64,000 nt of DNA, from the NCBI RefSeq assembly GCF_027923585.1, contig NZ_BRPL01000004.1, positions 124,001-188,000 on the forward strand, given 5' to 3'. This DNA comes from Philodulcilactobacillus myokonensis. GTDB taxonomy: Bacteria; Bacillota; Bacilli; Lactobacillales; Lactobacillaceae. The stretch's first letter is position 1. Each line of letters begins with the position of its first letter. The position numbers and the translations under genes were made by a program. Of this stretch, positions 8,363 through 17,582 are shown one piece after another. The notes beneath the pieces are model-generated. The model saw only the letters and a list, made by a program, of their open reading frames with translations. It did not search any database and was not told the DNA's origin.

Positions 8363-8391
8363 TTGCTTGTAAGCGTTTGCAATGCTACTAT
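8363..8391 (+). promoter_or_regulatory. Promoter with embedded cre site
   Basis: TTGCTT (8363-8368), a 17-nt spacer and TACTAT (8386-8391). The spacer coincides with TGTAAGCGTTTGCA (8368-8381), a full match to the CcpA cre consensus TGWAARCGYTWNCW, flanked by CATTGC/GCAATG arms (8361-8366, 8379-8384). CcpA bound there would block polymerase, so the sugar porter should be glucose-repressed. The leader to the ATG is about 130 nt. Confidence 0.8.
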
Positions 8392-8528
8392 CAAGGTGAA
8401 AGGAAGAAGCAATATCAACCTTTTATCATCAAAGAGGTGTCTACCATGCAATCATAAAATTAGATTTATCCCAATGATTTTAGTTTTTGAATGGTGCAGT
8501 TTATTTAATTTTGAAGAAGGCATCAATT

Positions 8529-9915
8529 ATGAAAAAAATTCATTTAAATATTGCATTTATTTTCATTTTTGGAGCACTAGGCGGATTGCTATTCGGGTTT
8601 GATACCGGAATAATTTCCGGTGCATCCCCATTAATTGAAAGCAATTTCCAGTTAAACGTTGAACAAACAGGATTCATTACATCGTCGGTTCTAATTGGTT
8701 CAGCAATCGGTTCGCTTTCAATTGGATCTCTATCAGATAAATTTGGACGAAAGAAACTATTGATTTTAGCATCAATTTTATTTTTAATTGGGATCAGGTT
8801 TATCAGCAGCTTCTACCGGTTTTATCACAATGATTTTTGCTCGAATTATTTTGGGATTAGCCGTTGGTGGTGCATCAGCATTAACTCCTGCATATTTAGC
8901 AGAACTAGCAGATAAAGAACACCGTGGATCATTAGGAACCATGTTCCAATTAATGGTTACATTAGGAATTTTGCTGGCATATGTATCAAACCTAGCATTC
9001 TTAGGTCATAATTTATTAGGAATTCGTGACTGGCGATGGATGCTCGGATCAGCTTTAGTACCTGCCATTCTATTATTCATCGGTGGTATATTACTTCCTG
9101 AATCCCCTCGTTACTTAGTCAAAGAAGGTAAAAATTTAGAAGCTCTTCAAGTTCTAACAATCCTTAGAAAGAAATCAAGGGAAAATCCTGAAGACGAACT
9201 AAAAGGTATTGAAAAAGTTTCTAGAAATGACAAACAAGGTGGCATGAAAGAACTGTTTACAATTGCTCGTCCCGCATTGTTTGCCGCAATTGGTATTATG
9301 CTTTTTCAACAGTTGGTTGGGATTAATGCTGTAATTTATTTCTTACCACAAGTATTTATTAAAGGGTTCCATTTCCCAACCGCTAGTGCAATCTGGATTT
9401 CAGTTGGGATTGGAATTGTTAACTTTGTTGTCACCGTTTTAGCTTACTTGATTATGGATAAAGTTAACCGCAAAACAATTCTAATTTTTGGATCACTTGT
9501 TATGGGAATTTCATTAGGAATCCTAGCTACTTTAAACTTCACAGTGAGCATCAGTACAGCAGCCATCCCTACCATCATTTTAATTGCAATCTATATTTGT
9601 GGTTTTGCCATTTCATGGGGTCCTGTTGCTTGGGTACTAATCGGTGAAATCTTTCCATTATCTGTTCGTGGAATTGGGACTGCAATTGGATCTGCATCAA
9701 ACTGGATTGCAAACTTTGTTGTTTCACAATTCTTCCTTGCTATCCTAGCTGCATTCCATAACAATGTTGGTGGCCCATTCATTATTTTTGCTGCCTTTGC
9801 ATTCTTATCATTATTCTTCGTTATGAAATTTGTTCCAGAAACTAGAAATAAATCACTAGAACAAATTGAAGCCGATTTAATTCACAGATATAATGTTAAG
9901 AAAAGCAATAAATAA
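8529..9915 (+). pseudogene. Sugar:proton symporter (MFS sugar porter), frameshifted
   Basis: Full-length sugar porter in two frames. ATG 8529 (ribosome site GAAGAAGG) begins MKKIHLNIAFIF and runs to GGG at 8790-8792, after which the frame moves by one; with GG the join reads LIGSGLSAASTGF as in the family. Motifs are SDKFGRKK in the first cytoplasmic loop, PESPRYLV mid-protein and PETRNKSLEQIE at the C-terminus, with 12 membrane segments in total. Likely substrate is a pentose or hexose (AraE/XylE/GalP relatives). The cre-controlled promoter upstream looks intact. Confidence 0.85.
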
Positions 9916-9938
9916 ATACATTTAAAATTGATAACAAG

Positions 9939-9973
9939 AAAACTGGGATGAATTAAATTCACCCCAGTTTTTT
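9939..9973. terminator. Bidirectional terminator
   Basis: 14-nt arms (9939-9952, 9958-9971; core AAAACTGGG/CCCAGTTTT) with one mismatch and T-runs on both sides, between the convergent sugar porter and ASCH genes. Confidence 0.9.
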
Positions 9974-9979
9974 GATTGA

Positions 9980-10429
9980 TTATTTTATTGGATAAACAAC
10001 GTAAAAATTTTCAAGAACCATCTTTGAAATTTCAGGATTAAATGTTTTACCCATCCGATGATATTCGTTGGTGAAAAAATCATTATGAACTTTTCGCCAA
10101 TATTTCATGGTACGATCGCCTTCACCCTCCAAATATGCATGTTTAGCTGGAACCTGATTGTATGTACATATATTTACTTTTTCAGTATATGTTACACAAA
10201 CTGGATTACCATGATCATCAGTAACTACATCGTATTCACCTTGAATTGGCAAATGCTCATCTTTTTCATATAGATCATAAGCACTAGTGGTTGCCGTTTT
10301 AATCCCGTTTAGTACTAATTGTGCTAAATAATCGGCATCAACACCAAATGCGTATGTACTGGTTAATTTGGTATTACTAGGTAAATTCAACGCTTGTTTT
10401 GCATCTTTAAAAAATTTTTCTGGTGTCAT
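9980..10429 (-). CDS. ASCH domain protein
   Basis: 149 aa, almost all one ASCH (PUA-like, RNA-binding) domain. Family landmarks are TSTYAFGVDADYLAQLVLNG, GIKTATTSAYDLYE near residues 42-55, VVTDDHGNPVCVTYT and EGEGDRTMKYWRKVHNDFF. The family is proposed to bind RNA or modified nucleosides; no direct function is known for this member. It is followed upstream, 27 nt away, by the nitrilase-family gene on the same strand, so the two probably share a transcript. Confidence 0.88.
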   Translation of the reverse strand: MTPEKFFKDAKQALNLPSNTKLTSTYAFGVDADYLAQLVLNGIKTATTSAYDLYEKDEHLPIQGEYDVVTDDHGNPVCVTYTEKVNICTYNQVPAKHAYLEGEGDRTMKYWRKVHNDFFTNEYHRMGKTFNPEISKMVLENFYVVYPIK

Positions 10430-10456
10430 TTATTATTTTCATCCTTCATTTATATT

Positions 10457-11269
10457 TTATCGATATAGTTCTGGTCTTCTTTGTGCAGCAGATGGTAATT
10501 TTTGACGAACTTTTTTAATCTGATCTAAATTAATTTTAGCATATAAAATTTCTTCATCACTGCCAGCCTGATTGGTAACGATTCCCATTGGATTAATCAC
10601 TTGGCTTAAACCGACCCGGTTATTTTTAGCTGGTTTATCGCATCCAGCAACAAACGTGGTATTTTCAATTGCTCGTGCTTTGAGGAGTGCATTCCACTGA
10701 TATTCTTTTAGTGGTCCGCTGACCCACGCAGTCGGAATGATGATAATGTCAGCACCGTTGATGGCCTCATAACGTGCAACTTCAGGAAAACGCAATTCAT
10801 AACAAACAAACAAGCCTAATTTTCCAAAGGGCGTCTCAATCGGTTGAAAAAGATGGTTACCCGGTTTAATTTGATCAGATTCCCGATTGCCAAAAGCGTC
10901 ATATAAATGGGTTTTATGATAAGTGCTAACAATTTTACCATGGTCATCAAGCACTACAATTGTGTTATAAACCCGTTTATCTCCATGATCATCATTGGTC
11001 TCACGCATTCCAAAAATAAGCCAAACATGATTATCGATTGCTGCCCGTTTAGCATTTGCAACAAATGGGCCATCTAGAGGTTCGGCATGCTGATTAATTT
11101 CAGACAAATTGGCTTTGGATGAAACAGTGCTCATAAACATTTCTGGAAAGACTATCAATTTTGCATGATTGTCAGCCGCCCGTTTTACCATTTTAGTTAG
11201 CCTAGCTTGATTAATGCTTTGATTCAAATCTGAATATGCTTGGACTAATGCAATTTTATAATTTGTCAT
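10457..11269 (-). CDS. Carbon-nitrogen hydrolase (nitrilase superfamily)
   Basis: 270-aa amidase of the Nit2/omega-amidase type. The catalytic triad is visible: Glu in IVFPEMF (about residue 42), Lys in YHKTHLYD (about 119) and Cys in FVCYELRFPE (about 154). Such enzymes deaminate omega-amides such as 2-oxoglutaramate or repair deaminated metabolites. The start ATG follows AGGTGATACC. The exact substrate is not determined. Confidence 0.9.
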   Translation of the reverse strand: MTNYKIALVQAYSDLNQSINQARLTKMVKRAADNHAKLIVFPEMFMSTVSSKANLSEINQHAEPLDGPFVANAKRAAIDNHVWLIFGMRETNDDHGDKRVYNTIVVLDDHGKIVSTYHKTHLYDAFGNRESDQIKPGNHLFQPIETPFGKLGLFVCYELRFPEVARYEAINGADIIIIPTAWVSGPLKEYQWNALLKARAIENTTFVAGCDKPAKNNRVGLSQVINPMGIVTNQAGSDEEILYAKINLDQIKKVRQKLPSAAQRRPELYR

Positions 11270-11539
11270 ATGGTATCACCTGATTGATTTAAACTAAGAG
11301 AATAATTATCGGCTTAAAAGTTTGCTTAAAAATATATTAACATTAATCGAATTAAAATTGTGAATATATCATTTTTATTTCAATCTTAAAAAATAACGCT
11401 TATTTTTTAATGCATACTATCAATTTAATTTTTAATTTCATATAACTTTACATGAAGCAATTATATTTCCTTAAATGTACTAAAATTTGCATATTTAATT
11501 TTAAATCAATATGATCGATTTTTAATGAATATAAATTAA

Positions 11540-11577
11540 TTAGTTATCACGGTTTTATGTAGAACAATGATAACTAA
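11540..11577. repeat. 10-bp inverted repeat, 18-nt spacer
   Basis: Perfect arms TTAGTTATCA (11540-11549) and TGATAACTAA (11568-11577). No T-run follows, so it looks like a protein-binding or recombination site rather than a terminator. Confidence 0.65.
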
Positions 11578-11635
11578 CCATAAACATTGATATAGTAACT
11601 ATTAAGTATTATAATTAATATTAGTTATGGTGGTT

Positions 11636-11662
11636 ATAGTTATTTTATTATAAAATAACTAT
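11636..11662. repeat. 27-bp near-perfect palindrome
   Basis: Perfect 12-bp arms ATAGTTATTTTA and TAAAATAACTAT around a 3-nt centre (TTA). It contains two of the TAGTTAT copies and lies 70 bp before the ATG at 11732. Confidence 0.75.
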
Positions 11663-11731
11663 AATACCATCAAAATGACTAGTATAAATGCGATTATGAA
11701 TAATATTTTAAACTAAAGAAGGAATTAATTC

Positions 11732-11926
11732 ATGAAAAAACGGACAAAAATAAAATGGATTGCATTTTTATTATTTTGGGTATTTGGATTAATTTTCGGG
11801 CTCCTTTTATCACTCCTAAATTGGAACGATACTTTAACATATATCTTAGCGATGACATTAAGTTTATCGCTTTCGGATTGGATTTTTCATTTTTGGGGAC
11901 TCGATTGTTTTGGTAACAAAAGATGA
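11732..11926 (+). CDS. Small membrane protein, 64 aa
   Basis: Not recognised. Two hydrophobic helices (WIAFLLFWVFGLIFGLLLSLL and ILAMTLSLSLSDWIFHFW) follow a basic N-terminus. Ribosome site AAGAAGGAAT precedes the ATG. It sits 29 nt before the recombinase gene, probably in one transcript, below the TAGTTAT dyads. Confidence 0.6.
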   Translation: MKKRTKIKWIAFLLFWVFGLIFGLLLSLLNWNDTLTYILAMTLSLSLSDWIFHFWGLDCFGNKR

Positions 11927-11955
11927 ATTAACATTAAAATGAAGGGACAAAAGTT

Positions 11956-12573
11956 ATGGCAACTAAAGTTGAAAACGTACAACCCATAAAGGATAAGTAT
12001 AAACTTCATCAAGTTGAAGAGACTTTAAGAAAAGATTTTCAAGCAGGTACAAGAAATTTAATGATCTTTCGGACGGGAATCATTACTTTATTACGTTGTT
12101 CAGATGTTCTTTCATTAAAGATGAACGATATCTACGATGAAAATGGATACCCAGTTGACTATATTCATATCAAAGATCAAAAGACTGGCAAGCAAAATGA
12201 TATTTATATTAAACCATTGTTTAACGATCTAATAGAATATCGTCGTTACCGATTAAAGCATCACATTAAAAGTATTTATTTATTTCCATCCATCTGGAAT
12301 TTGAATCACTATCGTAAAATTAAGGATCATCCCATCAGTCGCTCCCGTTTCTACAACATTCTTAAAAAAGTTAGTCAGAATACTGGAATTCGATACCTTG
12401 GTACCCATACGATGCGCAAGACAGGCGCATATATTGTTTACCAGCAAACGCATAATATCGCCTTTGTTATGCATAAGTTAAACCATTCTAATGAAGGCGT
12501 CACCATGCGCTACTTAGGGATCGATAATGATTCTGACAAACGAATTTTAGATAGTATTAAATGGAATTTATAG
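11956..12573 (+). CDS. Short tyrosine recombinase, catalytic domain only
   Basis: 205 aa, much shorter than a typical integrase. The active-site set is present: Arg in LLRCSDVLSL (about residue 47), Lys in DQKTGKQ (about 77), HxxR as THTMRKTG (about 152-155), His in LNHSNEG (about 174) and Tyr in MRYLGI (about 183). There is no N-terminal core-binding/SAM-like domain, as in FimB/FimE-type invertases. The ATG follows GAAGGGAC. It could act on the nearby palindromes or be a relic of a lost element. Confidence 0.85.
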   Translation: MATKVENVQPIKDKYKLHQVEETLRKDFQAGTRNLMIFRTGIITLLRCSDVLSLKMNDIYDENGYPVDYIHIKDQKTGKQNDIYIKPLFNDLIEYRRYRLKHHIKSIYLFPSIWNLNHYRKIKDHPISRSRFYNILKKVSQNTGIRYLGTHTMRKTGAYIVYQQTHNIAFVMHKLNHSNEGVTMRYLGIDNDSDKRILDSIKWNL

Positions 12574-12576
12574 TAT

Positions 12577-13755
12577 TTATTCATTTGTTACATGTTCTTT
12601 AGTGTGAACTGCTTGAATTAAAAGTAGTCCTATCGATATTAAAATGAACACGATTACCATTAATAATGCAATTAGTTTAAATGACCAAACTTTATTCATG
12701 ATTCCGATTGACCACAGTGAAATCATAGAGACAACACTGCAGATTGTATCCGTTAAAGACATAACAGATGAAATCATCTGACTAGGTGCTTGTCTTTGAA
12801 TATTAAGGGTTAATTGATTGGTATACAAATTAAATGGAATGAGAAAACATCCAAGAATTAAAATAAAAACTAGTTTATTGCTAACCATATTCATAAACAC
12901 AAAGAAACAACCAATTATGATCACAAAAATAAGACTGTCATTTTGCCAGTTAAACCGTTTAAAAATATAATTACTTAAAATTGCCACAATTTGAAAAGCA
13001 ACGTAAAAGAAGCCAAAATACTTCTGGTTAAAATGAACGTTCAGAAGAATGACTTGCCAAAATTGAATGAACAGTTCCATAATGATTTGAAACACCGCCA
13101 TTAAAATAATGTTTATGAGCGTGTTTCTTTTGGCAAAGACGTATTTAAATCCAACTAGAATTTTTTTAACGCTATTTTCCTTAATCTTCTTGGTCTTAAC
13201 ATTTTTAAATCCAACTAAAACGATTAATCCGGAAACAATTATTAAAAGGATGGATAGAATATAAATGCCGTTGTTGATCCCCTCATAAATAAATGAACCA
13301 ATTCCACCGCCAATCAAAGTACTGTACAGGTTGATACTATTAAAGTGGACGTTGAATTTTTTAATTTGTTTTCCATTATTTTGATATGATCTTAAAAAAT
13401 ACATGTCGAGTGAATTTCCCATCGTAGCACTACTAATTCCATATATAAACCACGACATACAAAGTAATGGAAAGTCAGAAGAAATCATAATAATATAGTA
13501 AGAAATTAAAAGTAGAACTAAGGATGTAATATAGGTCATTTTTTCGGACCAAATATCCGTTAAAACACCAGACGGGAACGAGAAGATAATACAAGCTAAC
13601 ATGAAAAAGCCCTGAATAACAGCAATATCACCCACGGTCATCCCTTTATTTAATAAAATAACCGTTAAAACTGCATGTGGTAGCACCCTTCCTAAATTAT
13701 ATAGAAAGTAACTTGTGAAATAAGTCTTAATTAGTGACAACTTATTTAATATCAT
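12577..13755 (-). CDS. MFS transporter
   Basis: Major facilitator permease of about 392 aa with 12 hydrophobic segments; GVLTDIWSEK in the first cytoplasmic loop matches the MFS loop 2-3 motif. The ATG at 13755 is preferred because AAAGG touches the earlier ATG at 13767. The gene ends 3 nt from the recombinase stop (convergent). Drug-efflux-like but no substrate can be read. Confidence 0.8.
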   Translation of the reverse strand: MILNKLSLIKTYFTSYFLYNLGRVLPHAVLTVILLNKGMTVGDIAVIQGFFMLACIIFSFPSGVLTDIWSEKMTYITSLVLLLISYYIIMISSDFPLLCMSWFIYGISSATMGNSLDMYFLRSYQNNGKQIKKFNVHFNSINLYSTLIGGGIGSFIYEGINNGIYILSILLIIVSGLIVLVGFKNVKTKKIKENSVKKILVGFKYVFAKRNTLINIILMAVFQIIMELFIQFWQVILLNVHFNQKYFGFFYVAFQIVAILSNYIFKRFNWQNDSLIFVIIIGCFFVFMNMVSNKLVFILILGCFLIPFNLYTNQLTLNIQRQAPSQMISSVMSLTDTICSVVSMISLWSIGIMNKVWSFKLIALLMVIVFILISIGLLLIQAVHTKEHVTNE

Positions 13756-13841
13756 CTTGCTCGCCATCCTTTCACTTAAATTTATAATAATTTAAGTATA
13801 ACATTAAAAACAAATTAGATAAAAATTAATTTACCCATAGT

Positions 13842-13873
13842 AAAAAAGCCAGGTATAATTACCTGGCTTTTTT
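13842..13873. terminator. Bidirectional hairpin
   Basis: Perfect 14-bp arms (13842-13855 and 13860-13873, core AGCCAGGTA) with a 4-nt loop and A/T runs on both sides. It lies between divergent genes, so it may be a relic terminator or shield the two promoters. Confidence 0.75.
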
Positions 13874-13901
13874 GGATTAAATTTAGTAAATATTTCATAT
13901 T

Positions 13902-13942
13902 CAAATTCATCTGATGTATTATATAAACATATGATGAATTTG
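13902..13942. promoter_or_regulatory. Inverted repeat before gntR
   Basis: Perfect 10-bp arms CAAATTCATC (13902-13911) and GATGAATTTG (13933-13942). The 21-bp spacer holds ATGTATTATATAAACAT, a partial dyad with ATGT/ACAT ends, typical in shape of a GntR-family operator over a -10 element. Probably the autoregulatory site of the next gene. Confidence 0.45.
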
Positions 13943-13949
13943 GAAAGAG

Positions 13950-14594
13950 ATGAATAATTTGGAACAAAAAAGTCGTCAAAAAAATATTGATCTTGGAACT
14001 GAAACTATCAAAAAAATTACCAACTATATTAAATCAAATCGACTATCTGTTGGTGATAAATTACCAAACGAGCAAGAATTAATGGATGATCTAAATGTTG
14101 GCCGTTCTACCATTAGAGAAGCAATGCACGTTCTCGAGTATTCTGGAATTGTTGATATAAGACAAGGTTCAGGTACCTATGTCAAAGGTTTTAAAATCAT
14201 TGATGAAAATAATCCGATTTTATGGAAAACAAAGAAAATGCTTGAAAAAGAAGCCATTACCGAATTAATTGATCAAGATATCCAACCAAATGATTGGTTA
14301 ATTTTAAAATCGTACTTAACTAGACGGAATCAATTATTGAACCAAGGAAAATTTAAGGGCTTTATTGAATCCGATATTTTATTTCACACCAAAATTATTA
14401 AAATGTCTGGCAATCCATACTTGATTAAATGGTATCAAGAATTAAGCCCACTTTGGAAAAGTCGCTTGAATCAATTAATTGTAAAAAAGGAACATTACAG
14501 TGGTAAAAGTGATTACCATAATCAATTATTTGATGCTTTAGTAGATCGCAATTTACATAAAGCATTGAAAATGATTAAGTTAGTTGGTAGATAA
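13950..14594 (+). CDS. GntR family transcriptional regulator (FadR/FCD type)
   Basis: N-terminal winged helix: KLPNEQELMDDLNVGRSTIREAMHVLEYSGIVDIRQGSGTYV (residues about 38-79), then an all-helical FCD-like ligand domain with metal-type residues (DILFHTKIIKMSGN). 214 aa, slightly short. The start is ATG 13950; TTG at 13959 is a possible alternative given the GGAAAGAG position. It leads a three-gene operon with a TauE/SafE exporter and a YitT-like membrane protein, which it probably controls. Confidence 0.9.
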   Translation: MNNLEQKSRQKNIDLGTETIKKITNYIKSNRLSVGDKLPNEQELMDDLNVGRSTIREAMHVLEYSGIVDIRQGSGTYVKGFKIIDENNPILWKTKKMLEKEAITELIDQDIQPNDWLILKSYLTRRNQLLNQGKFKGFIESDILFHTKIIKMSGNPYLIKWYQELSPLWKSRLNQLIVKKEHYSGKSDYHNQLFDALVDRNLHKALKMIKLVGR

Positions 14595-14612
14595 AAAGGG
14601 AGTATATATTTC

Positions 14613-15356
14613 ATGTTATCTTTCACGACAATTTTAATTTTGATTATTGGTGGCTTATTTGCTGGCATTCTGAACGGAATCGTTGGGATGGCAGTTCTAA
14701 CCATTTACCCGATTTTATTAGCAATTGGAGTTCCACCCATTATGGCTAATATTACCGCCACCATTAGTGTTATCTTCAGTGGTTTTACATCCGTCGCATC
14801 TTCCGTATCAGAAATTAAATCATATAAGAAACAAACATTCATTATTACGATTTTATCCGTCATTGGATGTCTAATCGGAACCATTTTATTGATTAAAAGT
14901 AATAATGGGCAGTTTAAGAAGGTTGTTCCATTTATTATTTTATTCGCCGGAATTATGATTCTTTTGCCTAAAAGCAAGGGCAAACACGGAAATGAATTTG
15001 TTACTTCTTTCCAATACAGTTTATTACCACTGGTAGGTATTTATAGTGGATATTTTGGAGCCGGTGCAGGGATTTTAATTGTTTCAATTTTATCGAGGAT
15101 TGTTCACAAACCCTATCCAGTTTATAATGCCATGCGAAATGTATCATCACTTGTTTGTAACATCGTTAGTTCCATTATTTTTATCATCTTTATGCCAGTT
15201 GATTGGCACGTTATTATTCCACTAGCAATTGGTTTAGTCGTTGGTGGATACCTAGGACCAATCATCGTTAGATACATTCCAACTAAGATCATGGAGATTG
15301 CTGTTGGTATCTTTGCGATCTTACTTGCAGGTTATTTATTTATCACAACTTATTAG
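14613..15356 (+). CDS. TauE/SafE family transporter
   Basis: 247-aa membrane protein with about eight helices in two repeats. Family marks are the N-terminal GGLFAGILNGIVGM and the repeat YSGYFGAGAGILIV near residue 145. Members export sulfite, sulfonates or other organic anions. It is 18 nt after the GntR gene with AAGGGAG before the ATG. Glutathione synthesis begins with gshA just downstream, but a sulfur role here is inference only. Confidence 0.88.
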   Translation: MLSFTTILILIIGGLFAGILNGIVGMAVLTIYPILLAIGVPPIMANITATISVIFSGFTSVASSVSEIKSYKKQTFIITILSVIGCLIGTILLIKSNNGQFKKVVPFIILFAGIMILLPKSKGKHGNEFVTSFQYSLLPLVGIYSGYFGAGAGILIVSILSRIVHKPYPVYNAMRNVSSLVCNIVSSIIFIIFMPVDWHVIIPLAIGLVVGGYLGPIIVRYIPTKIMEIAVGIFAILLAGYLFITTY

Positions 15357-15398
15357 TAAATTAATCATTGAAATTAAATATTAGGAGGCTATTTTCGA

Positions 15399-16055
15399 TT
15401 GAAAAACCATCAAAATAATGCAATGAAGACTAGAGTAGCCGGATTACTATTAGGGTTACTATTGAATGCCGTTGGGAATGCTCTCACCATTTCTTCCAAT
15501 ACCGGTTCAGCTGTCTACACGGCTGCATCCGTTGATTTATTTAAATTAACTGGCGTTAACACCAGTATCTTTATCTTTCTATGGGGATTTGTGAACGCCA
15601 TTATTAATCAATTTTTAATTAAAAAAATTGATGTCATAAGATTTGCCAAGGGAATCTTTTTCACCCTTTTCTTTAGTTACTTCATCAATATTTTTACAAA
15701 CCTATTTAATTTAATTGGATTACCAAATCAAAACTGGTGGATTAGAACCCTATTTTCATTAATTGGAACATTCATCATTGGCGTATCAATCTCAATTTAT
15801 CAACGGGCTAACCTCTTACTACACCCGAATGATGATATGACCAACATTCTCCGTTTTGATTATCTAAATGGCAGTGCCATCAAAGCACAGGCCATTGACT
15901 TAACGTTACCAATTGTTGCGATTGTCATCTGCTCAATTTTACTGGACCACGTTTATGCCGTTAGTATTGCAACAGTCACCTACTTTCTATTTACCGGAAC
16001 CGTCATTAAGTACACCGATAAATGGGTATGGCCAAGTCTGATTCATAATTTTTAA
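15399..16055 (+). CDS. YczE/YyaS/YitT-like membrane protein
   Basis: 218 aa with about five or six hydrophobic segments and a family-like opening (LLLGLLLNAVGNALTISSNTG). TTG start at 15399 is 10 nt after AGGAGG. Third gene of the GntR operon. The family is poorly understood (proposed permease-like); no substrate can be assigned. Confidence 0.7.
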   Translation: MKNHQNNAMKTRVAGLLLGLLLNAVGNALTISSNTGSAVYTAASVDLFKLTGVNTSIFIFLWGFVNAIINQFLIKKIDVIRFAKGIFFTLFFSYFINIFTNLFNLIGLPNQNWWIRTLFSLIGTFIIGVSISIYQRANLLLHPNDDMTNILRFDYLNGSAIKAQAIDLTLPIVAIVICSILLDHVYAVSIATVTYFLFTGTVIKYTDKWVWPSLIHNF

Positions 16056-16058
16056 TTC

Positions 16059-16093
16059 AAAGAATGAAGTTATTAAATTCTTCATTCTTTTTT
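16059..16093 (+). terminator. Terminator of the gntR operon
   Basis: 11-bp arms AAAGAATGAAG/CTTCATTCTTT (16059-16069, 16080-16090) and a T-run, 4 nt after the stop. Confidence 0.9.
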
Positions 16094-16153
16094 ATTTCTC
16101 ACTTTATTGTTAATATAGACACAATCAGTCACAAACAATAAGGAGGTTTTGGG

Positions 16154-17488
16154 ATGAATCGAATCAGTGATTTAGTTTTAAAGCACCATTTAATCAACCA
16201 ATTGCTTAATGTTACAACTGGAATTGAAGTTGAACGTGATCGTACCAATTTGAATGGTAGTCTAAGTACTTACCCTTATCCAAAGGGAATTGGAAACCAA
16301 GCTGATAATCCATGGATTACCAATGATTTCTTAGAGGCAATGTCAGAGGCAGTTACCCCGCCGGCTAAAACACCAGCGGAAGCAGTTAAATATTCTTATG
16401 ATATTTCAATTATTCTAAGAAAAAGATTAAATCAACATGAAATTTTATGGCCAATGTCAATGCCACCTACTTTACCGAAAGATCAAACTGATCAATCATT
16501 GCTGGCTCACGCGGCACCTAAAAAGCGCCAGTACATTATCGGTTTGTACCATCGGTTTGGGATGGCTAAACAAACGCCATGCGGCATTCATGTTAATATG
16601 AGCCTTGAAAATTCAGTCATTGATCAAATCGCATCCCTTACCAATTCAACATCTAAACGGGTCAGAAACCATCTTTATTTAAAGGTTGCCCAGGGATTTA
16701 TCAAATACCACTGGCTTTTGACCTACTTTTTCGGTGCTAGTCCGATTGCTCAACCCCGTTATTTTAAATCTGATCAAGAACACCCTGACCATCCGGTTAG
16801 AAGTCTTCGCCAAAGTAAATATGGGTATCCATCTTCATTTGCCGGTGAATATACCAGCATTAACGATTATGTTCAAAGAATTAAAGATGGAATTAATCAA
16901 GGTATTCTTATGTCACCAGCGGAGTTTTATGACGTTGTTAGATTCAAAGGCTATCCGAATTTAGATCAATTAAAATCCAATGGAATTAAATATTTAGAAT
17001 TCAGGATGTTTGATTTAGATCCAACTAGTGAAGCCGGGATTAAAATATCGACAATTCAATTTGTCAGCTTAATGATGTTATATTTCATTATGAAACCTGC
17101 AATGAATCAAGCACAAGTGACATCTATGGCTGAAAAAGCTAGAAAAATGAATGAAGAAGTTGCGTTGGAAAATCCAACTAATACAACTTCATATGCTGAT
17201 GAAGCCCATCAATTCATTCATGAGTTGCTAACATTCACCAATCAATTCAACCTTGGCCCAAAGTATTTAGAAATTTTAAATGATTTAGATCATCAAATTG
17301 ATTGTCCGAAGTTAACGATTAACGGTCATTTATCAACATATATTAAGAATGGCTCCCTATTAGATTATGGAATCAAACAGGCAGTTAAATACCAAAAGCA
17401 TGGTTTGCAGAATCCATTTGATTACGATGGATTTAAGAATGGTGATTTTTCTGGTAATGATTTAATCAAATTTTTGAATCAATTTTAA
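16154..17488 (+). CDS. gshA: Glutamate-cysteine ligase
   Basis: Catalyses ATP-dependent joining of glutamate and cysteine, the first step of glutathione synthesis, in the cytoplasm. The 444-aa protein has family blocks GIEVERDR (about residue 23), ITNDFLEAMSEAVTPP (about 55-70), ILWPMSMPP, YHRFGMAKQTPCGIHVNMS and KYLEFRMFDLDP. The ATG follows AAGGAGG. No gshB or GshF fusion is visible: length matches the stand-alone ligase or the N-terminal half of GshAB. Product may be gamma-glutamylcysteine only, unless a ligase is elsewhere. Confidence 0.92.
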   Translation: MNRISDLVLKHHLINQLLNVTTGIEVERDRTNLNGSLSTYPYPKGIGNQADNPWITNDFLEAMSEAVTPPAKTPAEAVKYSYDISIILRKRLNQHEILWPMSMPPTLPKDQTDQSLLAHAAPKKRQYIIGLYHRFGMAKQTPCGIHVNMSLENSVIDQIASLTNSTSKRVRNHLYLKVAQGFIKYHWLLTYFFGASPIAQPRYFKSDQEHPDHPVRSLRQSKYGYPSSFAGEYTSINDYVQRIKDGINQGILMSPAEFYDVVRFKGYPNLDQLKSNGIKYLEFRMFDLDPTSEAGIKISTIQFVSLMMLYFIMKPAMNQAQVTSMAEKARKMNEEVALENPTNTTSYADEAHQFIHELLTFTNQFNLGPKYLEILNDLDHQIDCPKLTINGHLSTYIKNGSLLDYGIKQAVKYQKHGLQNPFDYDGFKNGDFSGNDLIKFLNQF

Positions 17489-17498
17489 AAATATAAAA

Positions 17499-17537
17499 CC
17501 CCACAATTTTAGTATCTAGACTAAAATGTGGGATTTA
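17499..17537 (+). terminator. Terminator after gshA
   Basis: Inverted repeat CCCACA-ATTTTAGT/ACTAAAAT-GTGGG (17500-17532) with one bulged base and a T-rich tail, 11 nt after the stop. Confidence 0.85.
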
Positions 17538-17582
17538 TTTGATAAAAAATATTAGATTTAATGTAAAGAAGAATTTATAAAT

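Larger units (their letters stand above)
11270..11731. other. Gene-free AT-rich stretch with TAGTTAT inverted repeats
   Basis: No open frame of note. It holds five copies of TAGTTAT (11541, 11622, 11637 direct; 11570, 11655 inverted) within 121 bp, arranged in two strong dyads described separately. It precedes a small membrane protein and a short recombinase. Confidence 0.6.

Noticed and set aside
8363-8602. 79-aa plus-strand frame beginning inside the cre/promoter region
   Set aside because: Its first codons overlap the promoter and it runs through the start of the sugar porter in another frame; no family resemblance.
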